Shown: positions 51,021 through 60,804 of the stretch, piece by piece
Numbering within the stretch: position 1 is the stretch's first letter
How the letters are laid out: every line of letters begins with the position of its first letter
From: Scedosporium boydii
Taxonomy: Eukaryota; Ascomycota; Sordariomycetes; Microascales; Microascaceae
Length of the DNA: 64,000 nt
Direction of reading: 5' to 3'
NCBI GenBank assembly: GCA_002221725.1
Contig: NJFT01000050.1
Location: forward strand, 145,596-209,595
Program-made: the position numbers and the translations under genes
Notes under the pieces: model-generated
Told to the model about the DNA's origin: nothing
Database searches by the model: none
The model's input: the letters and a program-made list of their open reading frames with translations, nothing else

Positions 51021-51640
51021 AATACAACCTGTAGGCGCATGAAGACCAAGATCAAAAGACCTCGCTCATCGAGCGGTCTCCTTCCACCCTCCACTCAACA
51101 ATTATACGAATTTTTGAATATCAAGCGCGTCCCGATATTCTCACCAACGAGGCAATTGATTCTCATCGGCCAAGTACCAGTATTCCTCATCTCCTCGCTC
51201 CGCTTCAAGACCACCCTCCCCGGACATCGTGCCCCTTTTCCATGAAGAGGTGTAACCCGTACGGCCGGAGCTCCTAGATTTCCAGCTTGAGATACACGCG
51301 TCCTTGCGAGAGATGAGTCTGGCGGCCAATCGCGGGTCGAGATGTGCGCTTGCGAGGTACCGAGAGGGACAGACGAGGATGTAGCCAGTCGTGTACCATG
51401 AGCCAATCGACTCGCTGTGGAAACTTCACTGTGGAGGGGTCAGGATCTGGCCGGATTTGGCCATGGTTGTTGCTAAACGGCAGAGTGCCGTTACTGCGTT
51501 GAAAGGCGGCATTAGGTATGGGCGGCTGGCCCGGGGCGTTAGAAGGCAGCCTCTCTGCTCTCTCTGTAAGACGCGGATCGTTGTTACGTGGTCCGTTATG
51601 GCTCTCTTCAGATTTGCACTGCAATCGAGTTGTTAGAAAC
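51021..51640. other. Region between the GNAT upstream segment and the Helo-like pseudogene
   Basis: A minus-strand frame, 51666-51274, may be the last exon of the broken Helo-like gene. A GTGAGT donor near 51682 and a TTGCAG acceptor near 51633 are present, but the phases do not agree. Otherwise no gene is recognised. Confidence 0.35.
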
Positions 51641-52203
51641 GGTTGCCTTTGATGGAAGTACGCCAAGAAAAGGGGGCGGACTCACATCTCCTGCTCATAC
51701 TCCTGTGGCGGCCTCCTTGACCCCCTCTCCCTCTAGCCAGCTCAAGCAAATATGTACTCAAGATGAGCGTCGAAGCCGTCTTCAAACCCTCCATCCCCAA
51801 CACCAACTCCGCCAACGGCGGCTTCATCCTACTCCACCTCCAGCTCGTAACAAACTTGGGCCTGCTCTGCAACAGCTCAATCTTGCCCCGGTGCCCCTCG
51901 GTCAGATCCTCGAATGAAACCGACATCTCGCCTAGCTGCGCCCAAGAGGTCCGTCCTCATAATCCACCCGATGACGAGCGAGTCGGCCTCGGCGGCGTGG
52001 CGGGGCTGGATGGAAGCCTGCGCCCCGCGGAGGGTGAGGGAGAAGGACCGGAATTATACGGCGGTGAGGTGCATGTGGGGGCCCGTGGATCCGGCGTCTT
52101 CGGCGATTTTGTGGAGGGTTTGGGAGAAGGCGATGGCGGATCGGGCGAGTCTAGTTATTGTGCAGATGACGGCCATGGTTCCTACGACTTCCATGATAGG
52201 CAT
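51641..52203 (-). pseudogene. Broken gene with fungal Helo-like / STAND N-terminal domain
   Basis: From the ATG at 52203 the product starts MPIMEVVGTMAVICTITRLA followed by an amphipathic helix. This is typical of N-terminal domains of fungal NLR-like (STAND) and related proteins. About 50 codons on, a TAA interrupts the frame after HLTAV; a CAA there would fit both the family and a RIP-type change. The frame then continues through FRSFSLTLR to RTDLL, shifts by one base near 51945-51950, and continues as EMSVSFEDLTEG, WRWSRMKP, LVLGMEGLKTASTLIL. This is the usual second half of the domain (Trp/basic patch, then LxxLK helix). It ends in a basic tail near 51690. At least two lesions make it a likely pseudogene; sequencing error or odd introns are alternatives. 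Confidence 0.5.
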
Positions 52204-52699
52204 CCCGCCAAGGCATAGGAGAGGGGCTCGAGAAGAGAAGGCGGCGTGGATAGCCGGCGGCCCCGAATCAACTTCTTTTAAGACAATGCCGCGGGTCAAG
52301 CTGAGTGGTAACGACTGTCTGGGCTGCTGCCAGGCCGTGGAGGGGAGTTGTAGCTTAATTGTGTCGAAAGGCCAACATCGCCATGTTACAACCACCCCTT
52401 ATTCGTTCCCCCTCTGAGGGGGCTTGGTCTTTGGAAGGAGTCGTGGCACAATGAGTAATGAGTGCATGTTGAAGGTTACGCCAACTGAGAGAATGAAGGT
52501 AGTATTAGCTGGACAAAATGAGTTGCCGTGATCCGATGATGAGTCGCTAGACTATTTCTTTCTAGCTCTCGTCTTGATACAAACTAGGGGTGGAATATTC
52601 ATGCGTGACGGCAACAGTTCCTCAAGGGACCTCGACAAATCTGGGTCAAAGCGTCTAAGATCACCTCATCTATAGAACATCCATCAAGACGTTAATTTT

Positions 52700-53314
52700 C
52701 TAATTCTCGTTAAATATCTTTTGGCTGGACCATTCCTCGCCAAAAGTGGACTTCATATCTTGACGGATTTGAAGGCCAGTGGCGAAGGGGAAAATGGAAA
52801 TGGTCCCCTTCACGGAAGTTATGTCGATCTCAACCATGAAAGCGTCGATCAAGTTCCGCAGATGAATCCACTGCTGATGCCGTTGATAGTGACGTTAACG
52901 GCTAAGCCCCTGGTCGAGGGGTTCCAGTAGCCTTCGACCTAAAGTAGGCATATCCTCTCTTGTTAGCGATCGGCTGTACTGGTGGTAGAAGGTTAGAAGG
53001 GTTTTTTTTTTTTTGTTTCTTCTTTTCCTTCCTCAGACGTACCTCTGTGGGCCCGTCGGACCACTTAAATGGCATCTCATACATCAAGGCGGCATCACGA
53101 GAAGGAGTCTTGAACTTCTCCTGCGCGACAACCTAGTGCTGGTTGTTCTCTTCCTGTTGTTTCACACTGACGATGGCGCCTAGCATTGCTATTAACCTTA
53201 TCTATATTCGCTTCCCTGCTCTGGTAGATTCTCTTATAGATGAACCTCACGGCTGTTTTTCCCCTTGAGAGAGTCTAAGGTGTCTTGAGGGGCCGTGGGG
53301 TCTTGGAATGCCAT
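52700..53314 (-). pseudogene. Array unit 1 of an unknown three-exon small gene family (decayed)
   Basis: The exons can be traced as 53314 to about 53248 (start MAFQDP), 53179-53043 and 52938-52700. The introns are bounded by GTGAGG..TAG and GTACGT..TAG. Family motifs present are AIVSVK, VAQEK, KWSDGPTE, EGYW, NVTINGISSGF, KGTISIFP and TFGEEW. Lesions: a TAG replaces the Trp codon in the segment other copies read as WVA. One base is missing just after SSGFI, so the remainder continues in another frame to a stop at 52700. No signal peptide or membrane segment is visible. The product would have about 150 residues and be strand-rich. Function is not recognised. Confidence 0.6.
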
Positions 53315-53594
53315 GGTGTCTTGAGACTAATGAGAAAGAAAAGAAAATGAGGTTATAAACTTCTAGGGTCTAGATATAAGAGAGCTATTGCAGTCGGTTA
53401 ACTTTTCGCGGGTGGTGAGTTGAGTTCGAATCAATAGACCTGACGGAATCAAGGGAGGGTATCCTTCTCTGTAAATACTAGCTCGGCTACAACCGCCCTC
53501 GCCGGTCTTCCGATTTCGCTCTATTTCCTCGTTTTCCCGCTGGTTGGGGCCAGCTGCGAATCTTCATTCGGCTTGGATACTGGGAGGATGGCGC

Positions 53595-53903
53595 CGAGAG
53601 TTAGGGCTTGGTGTTGTGTGTTGCAGTCCGGGATGTGGGTGCGTGTGCAAGAGGGTTGAGATGCAATTTCTACATGATATGCTCAGGCTAGACATTACAG
53701 ATTAGAATTATCGGTATGCGGCTACTCGTAGTTAAAGATAGGAGCTAATAGAGACACCCCTCCGGTTGGGAGAATGCTCCTTTGGGTATATGACTTTGGC
53801 TCTATTTTTTTCTTCGTCATGGGAGATGGTATCTATTGCTAACAGCTCAGAGTCTCATAGAGGGTACTAACTCTATGAGGCTCAGGCAGTCTTTGATGAA
53901 GCC
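53595..53903. repeat. Degraded duplicate of the GNAT upstream region
   Basis: It is homologous to about 50672-51020 in the same orientation, about 2.9 kb away. Differences are mostly transitions that make this copy more AT-rich, and it has a few small deletions. It sits between array units 1 and 2. Confidence 0.6.
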
Positions 53904-53995
53904 TTATGACTTGAACGCCAATTGGTTCTTATGCTAAAAAACACTGCCCTGGGACCGCCCTGCTTAGCAGCATCCTGTTAAGATGCATAATTCCT

Positions 53996-54551
53996 CTAGG
54001 TATTGCCAATCTTCTCTTCAGCCGAGTATTCCTCGTCGCTAAAAGTCAACTTAATGTTTTGACTAACCTAGATCTCATTTCCTTTGGGAAATATATGAAT
54101 CGTTCCCTTGGCAGTAGAGAAGTCGACTTGAATTGGGAATGAATGGTACGGGTTTCCTTTCATGAACCCGGTACTGACGCCCCCGACGGTGACATTGACG
54201 TACATCTGCCCTTCGGCCGAGTTGCAGTAGCCTTCGATCTGAAATGAAGATGATCTCATGAGCAATCAAGGTGTACCAGTAGGGCAGATATTCTTTTTAG
54301 ATACGTACCTCGGTAGGTCCGGAGGACCACTTCAGAGGGATCTTCCTGGCGACGTAATACGAAGGGGTCCTGGGCTTCTCCTGCGTGGCAACCCAGAGGC
54401 CGCCGCTCTCCTCTGGCTCCTTCACGCTGACGATGGCGCCTGGCATTCATTCGCATTAGTCTTTTGTGGCCATGCATGTTCTCTTTCTTTCCTCCAGCCT
54501 AGTTTGCTTATGGATGAACTATACCGTTTGATTTATCTCAGGCACCGCCAT
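53996..54551 (-). pseudogene. Array unit 2 of the unknown family (decayed)
   Basis: A first exon starts MAVPEINQT at 54551. The second exon (about 54441-54310) reads AIVSVKEPEESGG, WVATQEKP and KWSSGPTE, and ends at a GTACGT donor. The third starts after TTTCAG and reads IEGYCNSA, NVTVGGVSTGF, QVDFSTAKGTIHIFPKG, then hits a TAG at 54068-54070. The frame after this stop still encodes the family ending (IKLTFSDEEYS) down to 53996, so the TAG is likely a mutated CAG. The first-exon junction does not preserve frame as read, which suggests a second lesion or a different donor. Confidence 0.6.
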
Positions 54552-54700
54552 GGCGTTTCTGAGACTTGACGAAAAACAATATCACGATCGAGGTTGGGCA
54601 AGCCAAATTGAGAACTTCGAGGTGCTAAGGAGGAAAGAAGGTGCACAGGCGAGTGACGGTTGCGCGTGTGAGATGATCAGATTCAAAGGAATCGGGGAGG

Positions 54701-54719
54701 TCTCTCTCTCTCTCTCTCT
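54701..54719. repeat. (TC)n tract in the upstream region of unit 2
   Basis: A CT dinucleotide run followed by a short TATACATATATG stretch. Equivalent tracts precede units 3 and 4. Confidence 0.8.
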
Positions 54720-54839
54720 GTATACATATATGCCTTGGGCCACGGCCATCCTTGATCATCTTCCGATTTCCCTCCATTTCCTCTTCCTGCAGAAGGTTGA
54801 ACCCTGGACTAGACACCAGCATTGCGACTAGCACTAAGA

Positions 54840-55150
54840 CGTAGGGAAGTGGCTCACCCTAATCCGGTCCGACCCGCCACCATCCCCGATCCGGTGTGGT
54901 GCCTTAGCTTCGGGCGTATGTAAGGAGTGGGACCGGCGTTCTAGATGAGTGTTTAATGATTTCCATTTGGCGAGACATCGATATCTCCATGCACGAGGAT
55001 CGGTAGCAGGGGAGCTTGCTTGCATTAGTAGTGGCTGGCTGAGTATCGACGAGCTTCTGGTGAGGCTGAAGATGCATGTATGGATCAGCAGGCTAGGGAG
55101 GCTAGGGAGGCTACGACGGCTTGCATCCGCGCAAGATGCCGGCTGCATGC
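54840..55150. repeat. Shared upstream module of the unknown family (unit 2 copy)
   Basis: This segment recurs upstream of units 3 (about 56320-56600) and 4 (about 58200-58560), and in part before copy A (about 1405-1525, opposite strand). Shared landmarks include GGGAAGTGGCT, GAGCTTGCTTGCATTA, GTGGCTGGCTGA and TGAAGATGCATGTA. It shows that whole units including promoters were duplicated, not only the coding exons. Confidence 0.6.
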
Positions 55151-55481
55151 GACTTCTCGGCTCAAAGTATGCAAAAGTAGTTGTTAGACTTGGAAGGATA
55201 GGGCCAACGGCAACGACCTTCTGAGATTGGGTTAAAAAAAGATACTTGGCAATATCTCATTGTTCCTTCGACTCGAGCAATAACGACTGCACAAGCAGAT
55301 CTAATTCTAGACACATTGGGTTCTGCAGTTCCGCGCTGCTCCCGGAGATGATAAACCCATCTGCAGATTCCACGAGAGAGCACCCAGGTGCCCAAGTGTA
55401 AATGAAGAAAACAAAAACGTCAATTGATCCCTGTGCGCCGAGGCATTACCACGAGATAAGTGGCTTACTTGGTTACGCCCA

Positions 55482-56032
55482 TTAAAGGCCTGAGCCAAGC
55501 GGCTGAAGCGCAACCTCTGCAACACCGGAGTATGTCTCGCCAAATGTGATCTTAATGTGGTGCTCGATCCTGATCATGTGCCCGGGATAAAGGGAAATTG
55601 TCCCCTTAGCGACAAAGAAGTCCACTTCGATCACCAATGGCCCGGCCACTTTTGCATGGAGAAACCCAGTGCTGACGCCTGCAATTGTAACATTCACGAA
55701 CATCTTGTCCCTCCCGTCGGAGGAGCCTTCAACCTAAAATGAGCGTATATTGATAAGTGATCGGCCATACGATATATATATATATATATATATATTCGAA
55801 GACATACCTCGATAGGTCCAGAAGACCACTTAAAAGGGTACAGGACGCTGAGTACATCGAGATCAGTCCCGGGCTTCTCCTGGGTAGCAACCCAGACATA
55901 ATTGTGTTCCTTTCCCCGATTTTTCATGTTGATGATAGCGCCTGGCGTCGATGTCAGTCTTATGTGTGAGTTGTATACCGCAAAGTTCATTTCATTAGGT
56001 GAATTATACCGCTGCTTTTCTTCTCAAAACAT
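55482..56032 (-). pseudogene. Array unit 3 of the unknown family (best-preserved exons)
   Basis: The second exon reads GAIINMK, YVWVATQEKPGTD and PFKWSSGPIE to a GTATGT donor near 55806. The third exon (55733-55482) reads VEGSSDG, NVTIAGVSTGF, VIEVDFFVAKGTISLYPG and IKITFGETYSG, and ends cleanly at a stop. Both exons are fully open, making this the most intact copy. The first exon cannot be confirmed: the ATG at 56032 in the equivalent place is followed after one codon by TGA. The gene may be newly broken or use a different start. The intron at about 55734-55805 contains a long AT repeat. No known domain is recognised. Confidence 0.6.
55772..55795. repeat. (AT)n repeat inside the intron of unit 3
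   Basis: Twelve AT units between the GTATGT donor and the TTTTAG acceptor of unit 3. Confidence 0.9.
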
Positions 56033-56165
56033 TGTGCAGCGAAAGCTTGCGCAGCGCGTCAGGTATGGTGGGCAATGACGAGTGGAACTTCCAGGATCGA
56101 GTTACGAAGGAATTCTTGCAGTTGAGTGACGATTGTAGGTGGCGAGTGAGCTTGGAGAGGTATTC

Positions 56166-56213
56166 TTCTCTCTCTCTCTCTCTCTCAATATGTATATATA
56201 TATAATATGTGTA
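56166..56213. repeat. (TC)n plus TATATA tract upstream of unit 3
   Basis: A TC run followed by TATATATATATA-like sequence, positioned as in units 2 and 4. It may include the ancestral core promoter. Confidence 0.7.
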
Positions 56214-56699
56214 TTCTAGATGATAACCCTCCTTGTTAACTCTTCCGATTTCGTCGTATTTCCCTGTTTTCTCGAATATTAAATCCCGTGGCTAGTAATG
56301 TGACCGACAAAACTAAGACGGGGGGAAGTGGCTGACTCTAAAACCCGCCGAGGTCTCCGATCTGTGGTCCCCAAGCTTAGGGTGAATGCTTGGGGACATC
56401 TTCGCTGGGACCATCTCTTCTGTCACTTTTCTATCATCGTGCGCCAAGTATCCTTTCCAGACTAACCTCTTCTGTGCAAATGCTGCCAGGAATCGCCGTG
56501 CGCGAAGACGCATGGTGCGGGAGCTTGCTTGCATGAAACGTGGCTGGCTGAAGATCGGAAATCTTGCGGTGAGGCTCAAGACATATGCGGGGATTGGCCG
56601 ACCTGGGGGCTACCATCAATTGATCCGCTTACGGACATCGCGGCTAGCTGGAGGAGAGGGCACCGTCGGACGGAAGTGCAAGTGTAATGAATGAAAGTC

Positions 56700-57349
56700 T
56701 TCAATTAATCTTGTGGTCAAAGGCGGTACCCTCTAATCGAACGGAGAGAATCCGCAGACGTTATTGAATAATATACAATCGGCGGTGTGACCGGGACTGG
56801 GATGTAGGGAAGTGGCTGACTCGAAGCATGCAGTCAGAGTCTGTCCAACTCACCAGGGTCCCCAATTTGTCACAGTCCCAGCCTCTAAGTGTCTTCAAGG
56901 ACCAGAGATATCTACCTTAGTCCCTCATAACAGTTACAACCTCCGCGCAGAACTAAGTAGTCTAAAGGGAATACTAGGCGCAGACGTAGGAATGGTGTGA
57001 TAACGCTTTTGAAATCTCAGACACTGATAGGGAGAATGAGCATGTTCATGTGTGTTGAGTCCTAGGTATTCTTTTTGTAGTCAAGTTGATAAGTTGCCCA
57101 TAGTATTACCCACGATTGCCTCGCTTGGTTACAGCCTAACGATGGGATATTCATAGACGACGGCGACAGCTCCTCTCAGGTACTTCGGATGTCTAACAGT
57201 AGATCTGAAACCACATTGGGTGTAGTGTAGTTCCACGCAAGGATTGCTCACGAACGAGAATACTCGCGTGACCAAGCGTAAATGAGGGAAACGCCAACTG
57301 GTCTCAGGGTCAAAAGTATTCCCGCAAGACCGTCGTATCTGTGAAGTAT
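56700..57349. other. Partial unit and 3' flank between units 3 and 4
   Basis: At about 56795-56850 a short fragment (GTAGGGAAGTGGCTGACTC) repeats the start of the upstream module, as if from a truncated extra unit. From about 57140 the sequence resembles the 3' flank of unit 1 (near 52590: GATATTCAT, GACGGC-ACAG-TCCTC) and the 3' flank of unit 3 (near 55290: GCAGATCT, ACATTGGGT). No gene is recognised. Confidence 0.45.
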
Positions 57350-57931
57350 TTAATTTCCTGCTTTCCTCGTGACCTCAAGCTTTCCCTTGACGCTGTATTT
57401 GTCGCCAAAGGTGAGTTAAATGTCCTGCACGACCTCGAACTCAGAATCCCCAGGGAAAATGGCGATGGCCCCCTTAGCGGTAGAGAAGTCCACCTGAATA
57501 TTCAATGGCGTCTCTAGTTTTGTCTGGATGAACCCACTGCTGACACCGGCGATGGTAATGTTGATAGCCAAATCGTCGGCATTGCGGTCATAGTAGCCTT
57601 CGATCTAAAGTAAACAGCGTGAGCGATCAGAAGAAGGCTTTTCTTTCATTCCTTATTTTCTTCTTCCTTTCTTTTTCCTTTGAAGACATACCTCGGTGGG
57701 CCCGGACGACCATTTCAAATGGTCCCTGTAGTCCATATACTCCAGCGGGGCCATCGGCTTCTCCTGCGTAGTGCGCCAGGGCTCCCTTCATGGATCGAAT
57801 CTCGTGCTCACGGCGGCGCCTAACGTTTTGACGTTAGTCTTGTATATGTAGGTATGTGTTTGTTCTCCTTTTTTTTTTTTTTCCACTCATAGGGGACCTG
57901 TACCGGGGTTTAGAACTTGTGAATATGGCAT
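57350..57931 (-). pseudogene. Array unit 4 of the unknown family (decayed)
   Basis: Exon 1 (57931-57904) encodes MPYSQVLNP and joins in phase 1 to exon 2 (about 57821-57692). Exon 2 encodes GAAVSTRFDP and then TGA; CGA would fit. It continues TTQEKP and HLKWSSGPTE to a GTATGT donor. Exon 3 (about 57605-57350) reads IEGYYDRNAD, NITIAGVSSGF, IQVDFSTAKGAIAIFPG and EVVQDI, then TAA where CAA is expected, then LTFGDKYS to a stop at 57350. Both stops are explained by single C-to-T changes. It is the clearest exon model in the family. Confidence 0.65.
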
Positions 57932-58539
57932 GGCGGTTTGAGACTGATGAAAAAACTGATGCGATCAAAGTTGGGGAAGTTAGGAACTTGGCAGACCGGG
58001 TGAAAAGAGGTTGCGTCGTGGAGTGGCGGCTGTGGTGGTTCGCATCAATTAATCTCGAAGGATCAGAGGAGGTTACCTCTATTTCTCTCTCTCCCCCTCT
58101 CTCTGTATATATATGTCTTAGGCTACGACCATCCTCGGTCATTTTCCGATTTGTTTCTGCTTTCTATTTTCCGGAGCAATGAGTCCTGGACCAGCGGTGT
58201 GGCGAGCATGGAAACAAGTGGATGACTCTCGTGCAGTCCGAACTGCTAAGGCCCCAGATCCGTCGTGGTCTCCGGCATTCCAGAGGGAATGTGGAATGCT
58301 TGAAGGTTTCATTCGCTGAGATCGTGTCTTCTGCCATTTCTCCCACCATTTGCGCCTAGTATCCTTTCTTCTGCATGGGACGTTGTGAGGAGCGAAGTCA
58401 TGTATCGCTATGCATGAATATTGCTGGAACCGGGGCTTGCCTGTGTTAAGACAGTGGCTGGCTGAATTATTGACGGTCGTCCAGTGAGACTGAAGGTGCA
58501 TGCATGGAATGGCCGGCCGGGAGGTTACAGTGGATGGAC

Positions 58540-58853
58540 GCACTTATGATGCATATCATGGCTTGCTGGGGGAGCGTGCTATGTGATGCTACTTGTATAA
58601 GGGCTTAACAGCTCACTCGGGGGCTCGCGAATGTGAAAGAGGTGGTCTACTAGGGTTTATAACTGTAGTTTCTAGTAGCACTCATATACCTATTTTCTCT
58701 CTTTCATCACTCCTACTAATATCAACAGAGCCTCAATCATAATGCGCCAGGCGAGAGCCTGAGATCCTGTGTCCTCATACCATAACATATTCTAGGAATC
58801 AGTGGCGGTATTCCACAGGCAAGTGAATAAGGAGAATATAACGTAATGTCGGC
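58540..58853. other. Spacer between the array and the hydrolase gene
   Basis: No gene is seen. It is the outer end of unit 4 and the 3' flank of the minus-strand hydrolase. Confidence 0.4.
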
Positions 58854-59975
58854 TCAGGGAAAATAACGAGCGGCGAACCTTGCCGCTCTTATAGTTGCAG
58901 CGACTGCTTCCTTCTCAAAATCCAACCTCCGGCCCATGAGCCCAATATCATGTGGGCAGTTTTCATCCACATCCCATTCTATTTCGGTCCCGGCTTTCTT
59001 AAACGTCTCAACGAAGTCGCCGTTTTCGTAAAACAGAGCTTCTAGTCTCCCAGTGTTGACCCATATCGGAGTGGAGCTCTTGAAGCCATGTCCGTCCCCG
59101 GGGGATAAGTATGGATCGTCCGGCGAGATTCTGCCGCCGTCGGTCAGTCCATGAACCCCCCACAAGGGGAAGTTCTCGGGAATATAGTCGGTCGCATAAT
59201 TTGGAGACGCTCGAATGGCACTGGCATATGTTGATGAAGCTATGGAAGTCCAAGGGGACCAAAGCAAGGCGGCAGCAGGCCATGGGATAGCCAGTTCTTC
59301 ACCATGGTCGAAAATGTACCGCAACAGGGCCATGACGATGTTTCCTCCGGCCGAATCGCCTCCAACAACAATTTGTTGTGGTGGAATCTTGAGAGTATTC
59401 ACGAGATGCAAATATGCAGATAAGGAGTCTTGGAGAGCGGCGGGAAATCGTCCGTGGGGGGATGTTGCCAGTCGATACTGAGGGGTGAAAACGTGTGTAA
59501 ATTGCCCATGTTTGATATAATTCTGGGCCAGAAAGCCGGTATCGCCGTCTCGGCCGTTTCCTATTATGTAGGCTCCACCGTGGAAGTGCAAAACAACCCT
59601 CATCTCCTTCGATTCCATCGGCACAGGGCGAGGCGGAGATTCGGGGGTCCAAGTGCCACCGATTGTCTCGGGCCGAATATCGACATCTTGCATCGGTCCA
59701 ATATAGAATCTTCTCGCAGCGGGGGGAACGAGGCAGAATCTGTCTCCTTCGGACATCGGCTCAAGCGACAGCGGCTCAGAAATCCGGGTAGTCGAGATCC
59801 ACCGCAGCAGGGACTTTGTCATCCGTATGCGCAGCGCTTGCCGAAGACTCCGTCGTGGCCGGCTTTTCGCGCTTGAAAAAGCATGTCGGATCAAGACTAG
59901 TGTCAGATTGACACCTACGTCCAGGGAGACGAGACCGACGAAGCAGAGGAATCTGACAGTCTTCCTTAGCGACAT
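58854..59975 (-). CDS. Alpha/beta-hydrolase fold-3 esterase/lipase
   Basis: A single exon encodes 373 residues from the ATG at 59975. The frame extends to a GTG at 59984, but ATG is preferred. A hydrophobic N-terminal stretch (CFVGLVSLDVGVNLTLVLI, about residues 11-29) may anchor the protein in the ER or lipid-droplet membrane. The oxyanion motif HGGAY is at 132-136 and the nucleophile elbow GGDSAGGN has Ser208. Candidate acid is Glu312 in GRLEAL, and the catalytic His is His342 in CPHDI. This is the hormone-sensitive-lipase-like group that includes fungal steryl acetyl hydrolases and short-chain esterases. It neighbours a Baeyer-Villiger monooxygenase on the same strand, so it could hydrolyse the esters that enzyme makes. 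That link is inferred from context. Confidence 0.88.
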   Translation of the reverse strand: MSLRKTVRFLCFVGLVSLDVGVNLTLVLIRHAFSSAKSRPRRSLRQALRIRMTKSLLRWISTTRISEPLSLEPMSEGDRFCLVPPAARRFYIGPMQDVDIRPETIGGTWTPESPPRPVPMESKEMRVVLHFHGGAYIIGNGRDGDTGFLAQNYIKHGQFTHVFTPQYRLATSPHGRFPAALQDSLSAYLHLVNTLKIPPQQIVVGGDSAGGNIVMALLRYIFDHGEELAIPWPAAALLWSPWTSIASSTYASAIRASPNYATDYIPENFPLWGVHGLTDGGRISPDDPYLSPGDGHGFKSSTPIWVNTGRLEALFYENGDFVETFKKAGTEIEWDVDENCPHDIGLMGRRLDFEKEAVAATIRAARFAARYFP

Positions 59976-60804
59976 TGTGCTCACTATAATTATGTGCTAG
60001 ATCAAGAGGATAAAAGGTAGACAACGGGTTGGGGAGGCAAGATTCGATTCGGGACGCGGCTTTGGCTAAATAAAGGGAAACGAGTAACGATGTACGTGTT
60101 AGGAAGTATAAGTATCCGCCGGCAGCTCCCCTCTCTACGGGGACCCTACCTTGGCACATTCAGCTAGGACGGCGGCGGTAAAGATGGGACCTCGGTTGTA
60201 AAAGCTACAAGCTCCTAAAGCAGGACATGCGAAAACAGCATTTGATACCCCCCGGTGCATTATCTAGCGATGTTCAAAGCCGCGGATGTTGGGGTGAAGT
60301 TGGGTGCGGAGATAACCGCCGTGGCTTGGCAGTGGTCTGGCCCTATCCTCATTTGGGAAAGAACTCCCCGATCAGGCCTCTTTCCTTCGGTACAAACGGG
60401 CTGGGGTCAATACAGGGGTCAATACAGGGGTGGGTGAAAGCATCCTCATCCGAAATTCGAGTGGATGTTTACGCACTCTATTCTCTACTTGTACTCTACA
60501 GGCAAGACTTCCAAAGATAAAACTTGATGTCACTAATTCGAACCGAGAGAACTAGACGCTATTAGGCGGGCGTCATTTTCTTCTTTCTCCGTTGAGGGGC
60601 AGGCCCCCAGGTACTTATATCACACATAGGGGGCTGCATTTCAGGGTTGGTTGCACTATGTAAGAAAGTAAATTTATGGAAAGAAGACATGCTCCGCTTT
60701 AGCCGCGATAAGCTAGAGATGTATTAAGTGCTCGATAATAAGAGGAAAATAAAATTACACGGCACCGAATTCAAGTCCACAGCTCTTCTTGAAGTGCTTC
60801 CAAC
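59976..60804. other. Spacer between hydrolase and monooxygenase genes
   Basis: No gene is recognised. It contains a 13-base tandem duplication (GGTCAATACAGGG type) at about 60404-60432. It should include the hydrolase promoter. Confidence 0.5.

Noticed and set aside
53400..53450. Possible second tRNA (GAGTTCGAATC sequence)
   Set aside because: The bases on either side of the TTCGAAT loop do not pair, and no acceptor or anticodon arm can be drawn.
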